Shown here: piece after piece, positions 33,507-41,077 of the stretch
Layout of the letters: each line of letters opens with the position of its first letter
How positions within the stretch are numbered: position 1 is the first letter of the stretch
NCBI GenBank assembly: GCA_900545745.1
Contig: URAD01000003.1
Coordinates: 23,976-87,975, forward strand
Length of the DNA stretch: 64,000 bases
From: an uncultured Collinsella sp.
GTDB taxonomy: Bacteria > Actinomycetota > Coriobacteriia > Coriobacteriales > Coriobacteriaceae
Reading direction: 5' to 3'
Program-made: the position numbers and the translations under genes
The notes under the pieces: generated by a model
Told to the model about the DNA's origin: nothing
The model's input: the letters and a program-made list of their open reading frames with translations, nothing else
The model's database searches: none

Positions 33507-34436
33507 CTACCTGTTTGCTTCAATGAGCTTTTCAAGCCGTAAAACACGATGGTAGAGGGCCGACTTCGACAAGGGAGGGTCAGCCATCTCCCCCAAATCA
33601 CGCAGTGACAGATCGGGGTAGCGCTCGCGCAGGTCGCAAAAGACCGCCAAGGCATCCGGAAGCGCATCGCGAAGGCCACGCTGCTCGAGCTCATCGATCA
33701 ACGCAAGCTGATGCTGGGCGGCACCGGCGCTTCTGGTCTGGTTGGCGAGCTCGGCGTTCACGCGACGGTTTACGTCGTTCTTAACCAATTTGACCGCGCG
33801 CGCTTCCTCGATCTCGGCAACGCTGCGCTTGGCGCCGACCAGCTTTAGGAGCTGCTCGATCTCCTCGGCGCTCTTAATGTACACGGCATATGACCCCCGC
33901 CGCGCATTAACACGAGCATGGACCCCAATCTGCTCCAACAGATCGCAAAGCCCCTTGGCATATTGCTCGCCCTGCACCGCGATCTCCAAATGAAAATCGC
34001 CGCGTGGATCGGCCACGAAGCCGCCCGCGATGAGCGCGCCGCGGATATAGGCAAGCCTGCAGCAGGGACGGGCAACGATATGTCGGGGCACGCCGGCGAC
34101 AAGTCCTCCCCTGCGGTCGAGGATGCCCAGCAGCACCAGAGCCTTATCCAGGTCTGGCTGATCAGGCAAGGTGATGAGGTAGTTTCGAACCTTATGCAAT
34201 ACAGATTTACGAACGGTGAATTCCGTTTTGAGCTTAAGGATGCGATGCGTCAGTGTGATCATTGTGCGCGCGACGGCGCCCGTCTCGGTCGCGACCGTCA
34301 AACGATACCGCCCGGAGCCGGCCAGCGAAAGTGTACCGCTCACACGCGTCAGGGCGGCAAGCGTCGACAAATCGCAGTATTCACATTCGGGTTCGCAGCG
34401 CGCGAGCTCGTCACGCACCTCGGCGGTAAACGACAT
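33507..34436 (-). CDS. whiA: WhiA, DNA-binding protein
   Basis: 309 residues: LAGLIDADG-like N-terminal domain (SFTAEVRDEL... and RGALIAGGFVADP) and a C-terminal helix-turn-helix ending in LRDLGEMADPPLSKSALYHRVLRLEKL. In Actinobacteria it controls cell division; in Bacillus it affects division and chromosome segregation. It starts six bases after rapZ; the usual intervening yvcK-like gene is absent. Confidence 0.95.
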   Translation of the reverse strand: MSFTAEVRDELARCEPECEYCDLSTLAALTRVSGTLSLAGSGRYRLTVATETGAVARTMITLTHRILKLKTEFTVRKSVLHKVRNYLITLPDQPDLDKALVLLGILDRRGGLVAGVPRHIVARPCCRLAYIRGALIAGGFVADPRGDFHLEIAVQGEQYAKGLCDLLEQIGVHARVNARRGSYAVYIKSAEEIEQLLKLVGAKRSVAEIEEARAVKLVKNDVNRRVNAELANQTRSAGAAQHQLALIDELEQRGLRDALPDALAVFCDLRERYPDLSLRDLGEMADPPLSKSALYHRVLRLEKLIEANR

Positions 34437-34442
34437 GCAGGC

Positions 34443-35345
34443 CTATGCCTTCGTGTTAGCGCGCGACAGGTCGCGGTGGGAGATGCTCACATGATACTGA
34501 GCGCCTTCCAGGTAACGGGCCGTGGCCTCGGCAATGGCAACGCTGCGGTGCTGGCCGCCCGTGCAGCCGATGGCGATAGAAAGCTGCGGCTTACCCTCCG
34601 CGATATAGCCCGGCATCACCGTATCGAGCAGCTGTGTCCAAGCCTTCCAAAACTCCTGCGTCTTGGGATGGTCCAGAACAAAATCGGAGACCTTTTTATC
34701 GAGACCGGTCATCGTGCGCATCTCGGGATCGTAGAACGGATTAGGCAGGAAGCGGACGTCGATCATAATGTCCGCCTCGACGGGCATGCCGTGCTTAAAG
34801 CCAAACGAGAACACGTGGACGTCCATGAGCTGCTGGTCGGACAGCTCGGAAAATGCCATACGTAGCTTGTTGCGCAGCGCAGAGGTGCGCAGACGGCTCG
34901 TGTCGATAATCATATCGGCTCGGTCGCGCACGCCCTGAAGCTGAAGGCGCTCGCGCTGAATGGCATCGGCCGTAGTCTCCCCCGGCTTGGCAATGGGATG
35001 ACGGCGGCGATTTTCGCTGTAGCGACGAATCAGCACCTCGTCAGAAGCCTCCAGGAACACGATGTCGCAGCTCATCTCGCGCTCTTCGAGCGCGGCGACC
35101 GCATCGAGCAACTCGTCAAACAGTCCCTGGCTACGCAAATCGCAGGTGACAGCGAGATGCCTGCCCACGCCCGTATTGATGCCGACGAGCTCGGCAAGCT
35201 GGGCGATGAGACGCGGAGGCAGGTTATCGATGCAAAAATAGCCCATGTCCTCGAACACGTGCATGGCCTGTGTGCGGCCCGATCCGGACATTCCGGTGAT
35301 GATGACGATATCGGGGATGCGCTCCGAGCGCTCCGCCGCATCCAT
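34443..35345 (-). CDS. rapZ: RapZ-type nucleotide-binding protein
   Basis: 300 residues. Walker A-like GMSGSGRT has Arg in place of Lys, as in many actinobacterial members; Walker B and the C-terminal GCTGGQHRSVAIAE signature are intact. In E. coli RapZ regulates glmS by RNA binding; in Gram-positives its role is less clear. The start chosen is the ATG after GGGAG; another ATG with GGGAGG lies six codons upstream. It begins about 30 bp after a terminator, so its own promoter would have to lie inside that hairpin or nanE. Confidence 0.93.
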   Translation of the reverse strand: MDAAERSERIPDIVIITGMSGSGRTQAMHVFEDMGYFCIDNLPPRLIAQLAELVGINTGVGRHLAVTCDLRSQGLFDELLDAVAALEEREMSCDIVFLEASDEVLIRRYSENRRRHPIAKPGETTADAIQRERLQLQGVRDRADMIIDTSRLRTSALRNKLRMAFSELSDQQLMDVHVFSFGFKHGMPVEADIMIDVRFLPNPFYDPEMRTMTGLDKKVSDFVLDHPKTQEFWKAWTQLLDTVMPGYIAEGKPQLSIAIGCTGGQHRSVAIAEATARYLEGAQYHVSISHRDLSRANTKA

Positions 35346-35375
35346 GGCATCTCCCTTTTGCATGTGCTGCCTCCC

Positions 35376-35413
35376 GAAAACAAGCGCGGGACCCAGCAAC
35401 CCGGATCCCGCGC
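35376..35413 (-). terminator. Terminator after nanE
   Basis: GCGCGGGACCC and GGATCCCGCGC pair at ten of eleven positions, and the minus strand continues TTGTTTTCGGG. It lies directly before rapZ. Confidence 0.7.
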
Positions 35414-35464
35414 GGTCAATTGCCTAAATTGAGTATACCGCCCCGAGCGGATACGAGGCCTGTC

Positions 35465-36151
35465 TTACGCCTCAAGCGCAGCCTTGAACCAACTCGTAAT
35501 ACTCGTGGGGTGCGTGATGGCGGTGCCGACGACAACGGCCCAGGCGCCAGCATCGATCGCAGCGCGAGCCTCCTCGGGCGTATGCACGCGACCCTCGCAA
35601 ATGATGGGAAGGCCGGGGAATTCCTCAGTCGCCTGGCGCAGGAGCGGCAGATCGGGACCGTCGGCCATGGTGCAATCGATAGCGGCAACACCATGAGACA
35701 GCGTGGTGGACACCAGGTCGAAGCCCATGTCAACAGCACGACGAATATCCTCGATGGTGGCACAGTCGGCCATCAGGAGCACGCCCTCCTCGTGCAGCGG
35801 ACGGAAAGTATCCTCGACCGACTTGCCGTCGGGACGCGGACGATCGGTGGCGTCGATCGCCACGATATCGGCACCCGCAGCAACGCAGGCGCGAGCGTGA
35901 CGCAGCGTCGGCGTGATGTAAACGCCCTCGTGCCCATCCTTCCACAGGCCGATAACAGGAACCTCACAGCGACCCTTAATGGCGGCAATGTCGGCAAGGC
36001 CCTGGCAGCGAATGGCGGCGGCGCCGCCGAGCTCGCAAGCACGAGACATTTGCGCCATGGTCTCGGGCGTACGAAGCGGCTCGCCCATATACGCCTGAAC
36101 GCTCACGACGAGCTTACCCTTCAGGGATTGAATCAAAGGATCGACGGTCAT
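35465..36151 (-). CDS. nanE: N-acetylmannosamine-6-phosphate 2-epimerase
   Basis: 228 residues, TIM barrel: AIRCQGLADI, the GLWKDGHEGVYITPT active-site region, AIDATDRPRPDG and MADCATIED. Converts ManNAc-6-P to GlcNAc-6-P in sialic acid breakdown. Last gene of the nan series, 70 bp after nanK with a hairpin between. Confidence 0.95.
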   Translation of the reverse strand: MTVDPLIQSLKGKLVVSVQAYMGEPLRTPETMAQMSRACELGGAAAIRCQGLADIAAIKGRCEVPVIGLWKDGHEGVYITPTLRHARACVAAGADIVAIDATDRPRPDGKSVEDTFRPLHEEGVLLMADCATIEDIRRAVDMGFDLVSTTLSHGVAAIDCTMADGPDLPLLRQATEEFPGLPIICEGRVHTPEEARAAIDAGAWAVVVGTAITHPTSITSWFKAALEA

Positions 36152-36174
36152 AAGGCTGCAACCTTTCTTAGAAC

Positions 36175-36205
36175 AGCCTCCCGAGGCGTGTTGTCTCGGG
36201 AGGCT
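36175..36205 (-). repeat. Hairpin between nanK and nanE
   Basis: AGCCTCCCGAG pairs perfectly with CTCGGGAGGCT around nine bases. Without a strong U-tract it is probably an intercistronic stability element. Confidence 0.65.
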
Positions 36206-36221
36206 CCTACGGCAGATACGT

Positions 36222-37187
36222 TTACTTCAACGAGGCAAGAAGATGCTCAGCGGCACCGATGAGCGGAGCATCGCCCTCCAGAGAACCGATGAGGATCGGC
36301 GTGTCCTGAAGCGGATCGAGCGCCTGGCTGGCATAGCCCTCGTGCACCGAATCCTTCCACGTCTGCGAACGCCAATCGGGACCTTGGTGAATCACGCCGC
36401 CCGAAAGCACGATGACCTCAGGGTCCAGGATGTTAGCGAGCGAGCCCAAGCTGGCCCCCAGCGCAAAGCCGGCGTCATGGATGACCTCGGTCGCCTTTGC
36501 GTCGCCCGCACGGCACAGGTCGTTCACATCGCGACCGACCGAAGGACGGCTGGGGTCGACGCGACCAAAGCGCTCATCATACATACGACCAATGGAAGTG
36601 CCCGAAGCAACCGACTCCAGATGGCCGGAACGCCCGCAGGCGCAGGGAATGCCGGCGGCAGCCGAGCACTCGATGTGGCCCATATGACCGGCAGCACCAT
36701 GGAAGCCCTGCATCACGCGGCCGTTCTCGACATATGCGCCGCCGATGCCCGTACCGATGCCAAGACACAAGACGGAGAACTTGCCCTTGCCGACGCCCCA
36801 GTGGGCCTCGCCCAGAGCATGAGCCTGCACGTCGCCTACAACGGCAACGGGAAGACCGAGGTCCTCGCGCAGACGCGGCCCCAACTGAACGCCGGACCAG
36901 GCGGGCATGATCTCGTTGGCATACGCGATGGCGCCCGTCTTGGGATCGACGACGCCGGCGGCACCGATGCCGACGCCAAGGACCTCGACATCGGGATTCG
37001 CCTCGAGAGCAGCCTTGATGGACGCCTCGATACGCTGGAAGACGGCCTCGCCGCCCTCTTGGGCCTCAGTGGGAACCTCGGCCTCAAAAACGGGATGAGG
37101 CACACTGCCGTCAGCCGGGTACTCCATGATGGCAGTCGCGATCTTAGTTCCGCCGATATCGACAGAGCAGACGTACTTGTTCTCCAT
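36222..37187 (-). CDS. nanK: ROK-family N-acetylmannosamine kinase
   Basis: 321 residues. ATP-binding VDIGGTKIATAI, the ROK signature GIGTGIGGAYVENGRV, and the zinc site GHMGHIECSAAAG...CACGRSGHLES, in which the last cysteine of CxCGxxGC is His. It phosphorylates ManNAc produced by NanA. Assignment as NanK rests on its place between nanA and nanE; the fold alone would allow a glucokinase-like role. Confidence 0.88.
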   Translation of the reverse strand: MENKYVCSVDIGGTKIATAIMEYPADGSVPHPVFEAEVPTEAQEGGEAVFQRIEASIKAALEANPDVEVLGVGIGAAGVVDPKTGAIAYANEIMPAWSGVQLGPRLREDLGLPVAVVGDVQAHALGEAHWGVGKGKFSVLCLGIGTGIGGAYVENGRVMQGFHGAAGHMGHIECSAAAGIPCACGRSGHLESVASGTSIGRMYDERFGRVDPSRPSVGRDVNDLCRAGDAKATEVIHDAGFALGASLGSLANILDPEVIVLSGGVIHQGPDWRSQTWKDSVHEGYASQALDPLQDTPILIGSLEGDAPLIGAAEHLLASLK

Positions 37188-37252
37188 GTCGCTCTCCTTA
37201 GGAGATAAAAAACAACTACAGGAAATGAAGGCTGCGTTATCGCCGCAGCTTG

Positions 37253-37361
37253 GTAAAGGTTTCCCGGGTGCCCGAGGTTGGGGTGAAAGCGGTCGGGCGT
37301 TGACCTAATGGGTCACGCTCGACCGCTTGAGCCCCAAGATCGGGTGCCCGGGGAAGCTTTA
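37253..37361. repeat. Long imperfect hairpin after nanA, about 50-bp arms
   Basis: Arms at about 37253-37304 and 37310-37361 pair over nearly 50 bp with about ten mismatches and one bulge. The stem reaches into the nanA stop codon. All five transition mismatches would be G-U pairs in plus-strand RNA and A-C in the nan transcript. Confidence 0.75.
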
Positions 37362-38279
37362 CAGGAGACCGTTGTCCTGGAGGACCTTCTTAATCGCCTC
37401 GACGTTCTCGCCGGTCATGGCCTTCACCGGGCGCGGCATGGTCGGGCTGTCGAAGATGCCCATGAGGTTCATAGCGGTCTTGAAGGCGCCGACGCCACCG
37501 GCATAGCCCTGGACGCCCGAGGTGACATCCCAGATGTGCGAAATCTCATTGAGGCGATCCTGCTCGGCCTTGACGGTAGCCCAGTCACCAGCCTGAGCGG
37601 CCTTCCACTGACGCACGTAGCCCTCGGGCTCAACGTTGGCGAGACCCGGGACGGAACCGTCGGCGCCACCGAGGTAAGCGCCGTCGACAACAACCTCGTG
37701 ACCGGTGAGGATGCTCATCGGATGGCCGTTCTTCTCGTTCTCCTGAACGAGGTAGCGGAACGAGATGTCATCACCCGAGGAATCCTTGACGCCGGCCAGA
37801 ACGCCCTCGGCACCGAGCTTGGCAAGGAGCTTCCAGGGGAGCTTGGTGTGGACACACACGGGGATGTCGTAGGCGAAGATGGGCAGGTCGAGTTCCTCAT
37901 GCAGGATGCGGAAGTGCTCCTCGACCTCGGTCATGCCCTGCAGGGCATAGAACGGGCAGGTGGCGACGAGAGCATCGGCGCCCAGCTCCTGAGCGACCTT
38001 ACCGTGCTCGATCATGCGCTCGGTCTCGGTGTCGATGATGCCGACCAGAACGGGAACGCGGTGGTCGACGATACGGACGGCCTCGGCGATGATCTGACGG
38101 CGACGCTCGTCGGTGGAGAAGACGACCTCGCCCGAGGAGCCCAGGAAGAACAAGCCATCGACGCCGGCATCGATCATGCGGTTGATGCTGCGCTCAAAGG
38201 AGGCAACGTCGAGCTGGTGATCTTCGGTATCGGGAACAACGACGGGAGGGATAACGCCGGTGAATTTCTGAGTTGCCAC
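37359..38279 (-). CDS. nanA: N-acetylneuraminate lyase (DapA/NanA family)
   Basis: 306 residues, aldolase TIM barrel: GLFFLGSSGEV substrate loop, the YDIP tyrosine motif (FAYDIPV), and the Schiff-base lysine in AGVKDSSGD. The family includes dihydrodipicolinate synthase, but context (sialate transporter, nanK, nanE) favours N-acetylneuraminate cleavage into ManNAc and pyruvate. The start is GTG after AAGGAG; a longer frame overlaps the esterase-like gene and lacks a ribosome site. Confidence 0.87.
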   Translation of the reverse strand: MATQKFTGVIPPVVVPDTEDHQLDVASFERSINRMIDAGVDGLFFLGSSGEVVFSTDERRRQIIAEAVRIVDHRVPVLVGIIDTETERMIEHGKVAQELGADALVATCPFYALQGMTEVEEHFRILHEELDLPIFAYDIPVCVHTKLPWKLLAKLGAEGVLAGVKDSSGDDISFRYLVQENEKNGHPMSILTGHEVVVDGAYLGGADGSVPGLANVEPEGYVRQWKAAQAGDWATVKAEQDRLNEISHIWDVTSGVQGYAGGVGAFKTAMNLMGIFDSPTMPRPVKAMTGENVEAIKKVLQDNGLL

Positions 38280-38347
38280 AAGAATCTCCTTAGTTGTCTG
38301 GCGGGCAGCCCTATGCCGCCCACTCTTGTTGGCAGTGTCCAGGCCGC

Positions 38348-39199
38348 CTAGGCCAAAGAACACGGGTAGAACGTTTGGTTAAAGAAGTCGACGACTTCGT
38401 TTTCGAACGCATTGATGCGCTCGTGAGCGTATTTGGCATAGACGATATGCCTCCGGTCACACTCAAGACCGTTGAATACGGCAAACTGGCCCTTGGGGTC
38501 GCTCGCGGCATCCATGAGCGATGTGCCCATGAGCACCGATCCGCGCACCCGAGACGACAGCGCCTCAAGGCCACCGGGAATTGGATTGGCAACCGCCGTG
38601 CAGGCAAGGCCCCGCTCGTCCAGAGCAGAAACCGCCAGCGCGACTCCGCCGCCAAGGCCCTCGCCCCATGCAAAGATGCGGTCGGGGTCCATGCCATCAA
38701 GATTGCGCGCCACCTTCGCCAACGCGCAACCCCAACGGACGCGCTCGACAAAAGCGGACGAAGAAATCCCCCGCTGCAGGTCGTCCGCACCAGCAACATC
38801 GTCATCCAGCGCGAGGACGGCATACCCCATGGCGGCAAATCTCGTCATGTGATGCCAGCCGCGCACAGGCCGATCGATGTCGTGGAACATCAGGCACAGC
38901 GGCACGCGCTCAGATACTCGGGCACGACCGACAGGCTCGATCAAACGAGCGTGAATCGCATCGTCACCGAGCTCAAAGGAGACCTCCGAGTAACGGGCGC
39001 AGGGGTTAACAAAGTCAATCGCCGTAATGGCCAGGCCTTGAATCTCAAGATTCGAAGCGCATGTCTCTAAATCAGAAACATCTGCTTGGACATCACCGCG
39101 CCAGTCCCGATATTCTGCGAGCCTTGACGAAACCGTTCCAGGAATTCCCACGAGCCCGGGGACAATCAGCTCGTCAACATTGCTCTCGCACTTAGACAT
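38348..39199 (-). CDS. AXE1-type alpha/beta hydrolase paralogue lacking the nucleophile
   Basis: 283 residues, similar in plan to the adjacent esterase. At the nucleophile elbow GxSxG the sequence is GEGLG (179-183), so the catalytic serine is Gly181. The acid region GTSLMDAASDPKG lacks the equivalent of the active protein's GTADIVCPP, while the late histidine (AHERI) is retained. It overlaps the active gene by eight bases (ATGTCTAA). Either an inactive partner or a protein with a non-catalytic role; true loss of function is inferred. Confidence 0.8.
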   Translation of the reverse strand: MSKCESNVDELIVPGLVGIPGTVSSRLAEYRDWRGDVQADVSDLETCASNLEIQGLAITAIDFVNPCARYSEVSFELGDDAIHARLIEPVGRARVSERVPLCLMFHDIDRPVRGWHHMTRFAAMGYAVLALDDDVAGADDLQRGISSSAFVERVRWGCALAKVARNLDGMDPDRIFAWGEGLGGGVALAVSALDERGLACTAVANPIPGGLEALSSRVRGSVLMGTSLMDAASDPKGQFAVFNGLECDRRHIVYAKYAHERINAFENEVVDFFNQTFYPCSLA

Positions 39200-40169
39200 G
39201 AGCCTCCCCTCCCTTGCAGAAAAACGGAATGATCAAATCGTCAAAATCCTGAATCTCCTCGTGGCCAAAGCCTTCAAAGAACTCATGACGCTTTTCGCAG
39301 GTCAGGTTGTTATAGACCGCAAACTGCGTCGCTGGCGGACAGACGATATCGGCTGTGCCGGTGCCAAACAGCACGGGGCATTTGACCATAGGGGCAAAGT
39401 TCTTGGAATCGAAGTACGCCAGCTTGGCATAGGCTTCGTCAATACGAGTCGAGTCCTCATCAAACCAGCGAGACCAATAGCGCAGGCCTTCGTAGGCAAT
39501 GTCGTCGGCATCCAAATCCCAGACCAGGCGGAAATCCGACAGGAAGGGATAGAGGATGGCGGCACGATTGATAAGCTCGCTATTAAGCGCACAGGTCGCA
39601 ATACCCAAACCGCCGCCCTGCGACGCGCCGTTCACAAACACACGGGCAAGATCGATGCCCTCGAGCTCACGAACAATACGGCACAGGATTCGAATATCTT
39701 GGTGTAAGCGGACATAGTAGAGGTTGGCCGGGTCGCCGTCGATGCCGGCGACGATATGCCCGGCAACCGTTGTGCCCTCAAATCCACCAATGTCCTCGGA
39801 GGGACCTCCTTGGCCGGGGCAGTCGAGGGCGATGAGTGCCATGCCCATGCCCGCAAACGACGCCTGCTCAAACCAGCTGCGGCTTGCACCCGGATACCCA
39901 TGAAACTGAAGCACCAATGGCACGGGCTCGTCCGAGACGGGTTTAAGGTACTTGGCATGCAGGCGAGCGCCACACATGCCGGTATACCAGAGGTCGAAAA
40001 GCTGGCAGGTCGCGGCATCGGTGACCGATGCCGTCTCGATCGCATAGTCAAGCCCGACGGCGTCGGCCTCGGCCATGCGATCCTTCCAAAAGAGATCGAA
40101 ATCTGATGGACGGGGCATGGCGCCTCGATATTCACCAAATTGATGTTGTAGCTCCTGAGCACTTGGCAT
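39192..40169 (-). CDS. Acetyl xylan esterase-family hydrolase, probable sialate O-acetylesterase
   Basis: 325 residues, alpha/beta hydrolase of the AXE1/cephalosporin-C deacetylase type. The nucleophile is S183 in NGASQGG, the acid Asp is in GTADIVCPP and the His in EGFGHEEI. It removes acetyl groups from sugars. In a sialic acid locus the natural target would be O-acetylated sialic acid, by inference. It follows the transporter genes after a hairpin. Start uncertain: ATG chosen, with a TTG five codons upstream. Confidence 0.85.
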   Translation of the reverse strand: MPSAQELQHQFGEYRGAMPRPSDFDLFWKDRMAEADAVGLDYAIETASVTDAATCQLFDLWYTGMCGARLHAKYLKPVSDEPVPLVLQFHGYPGASRSWFEQASFAGMGMALIALDCPGQGGPSEDIGGFEGTTVAGHIVAGIDGDPANLYYVRLHQDIRILCRIVRELEGIDLARVFVNGASQGGGLGIATCALNSELINRAAILYPFLSDFRLVWDLDADDIAYEGLRYWSRWFDEDSTRIDEAYAKLAYFDSKNFAPMVKCPVLFGTGTADIVCPPATQFAVYNNLTCEKRHEFFEGFGHEEIQDFDDLIIPFFCKGGEAHV

Positions 40170-40205
40170 GGCTCGTGAACCCAACCTTTCGAAATCGCAA
40201 CGGAG

Positions 40206-40233
40206 GTGCGCCCGGCAAGGGAACCGGGCGCAC
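40206..40233 (-). repeat. Hairpin between the transporter and esterase genes
   Basis: GTGCGCCCGG pairs perfectly with CCGGGCGCAC around eight bases, without a U-tract. Intercistronic element. Confidence 0.65.
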
Positions 40234-40249
40234 GGGAGGGAAAGCGAGG

Positions 40250-41077
40250 TTACTCGCCGAGCTTGGGATGCAGCAGCGACGGCGCAGCGCCGAGCAGCAT
40301 CTTGGTGTAGGGGTCCTGGGGGTGCTGGAAGACCTGCTTGGCCTCGCCCTGCTCGACGATCTTGCCGCCATTCATAACGATGATGTCGTCAGAGATATAG
40401 CGGACCGTCTGGATGTCATGGCTGATGAACACCATGGCCAGGCCGAGCTCCTTCTTAAGGTCGGTGAGCAGGTTCAGAATCTGCGCGCGGACCGAAACGT
40501 CCAGAGCCGAGGTGGGCTCGTCGGCGATGATGGCATCGGGGTTCAGCGACAGGGCACGGGCAATTGCGACGCGCTGACGCTGGCCGCCCGAAAGCTGGCC
40601 GGGAAGAACCTCGGCAGCGGAGCTGGGCAGACCGGTGAGCTCCAAGAGTTCCTTGACGCGCTTCTCCTGCTCGGCCTCGGTACCCAGGTTGTGGACGCGC
40701 ATGGGGTCGAGCAGCTGCTCGCGAACGACCATGCGGGGGTTGAGCGCCGTGGCCGGGTTCTGGAACACGACCGAGATGACGCGACCCATGTGGCGACGGT
40801 CCTCGGCGGTACGTTTGGTAACGTCCTTGCCCTTAAAGTAGACCTTGCCGCTCGTGGGGGCCTGCAGGCCGCACATGACGTTAGCGGTGGTGGACTTACC
40901 GCAACCGGACTCGCCGACGATGCCGATCGTCTGACCGGGCATGAGCTTAATCGTTACACCCTGGACGGCGTGAACCAGGTTGGGGTGCAGAATCGAGCCG
41001 GTACGGGTCCTAAAGGTGACGTGGACGTCATCAAGGAAGATGATCGGCTCGACGCCGTTGACTGCGGTATCGCTCAT
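40250..41077 (-). CDS. Sialic-acid-type ABC transporter, second ATPase
   Basis: 275 residues: Walker A GESGCGKST, LSGGQRQRVAIARAL, Walker B AIIADEPTSALD. Starts directly after the TAG of the preceding fusion gene. It is of the oligopeptide/SatD type. With the permease and the fused subunit it makes one importer; peptide transport is the alternative to sialic acid. Confidence 0.88.
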   Translation of the reverse strand: MSDTAVNGVEPIIFLDDVHVTFRTRTGSILHPNLVHAVQGVTIKLMPGQTIGIVGESGCGKSTTANVMCGLQAPTSGKVYFKGKDVTKRTAEDRRHMGRVISVVFQNPATALNPRMVVREQLLDPMRVHNLGTEAEQEKRVKELLELTGLPSSAAEVLPGQLSGGQRQRVAIARALSLNPDAIIADEPTSALDVSVRAQILNLLTDLKKELGLAMVFISHDIQTVRYISDDIIVMNGGKIVEQGEAKQVFQHPQDPYTKMLLGAAPSLLHPKLGE

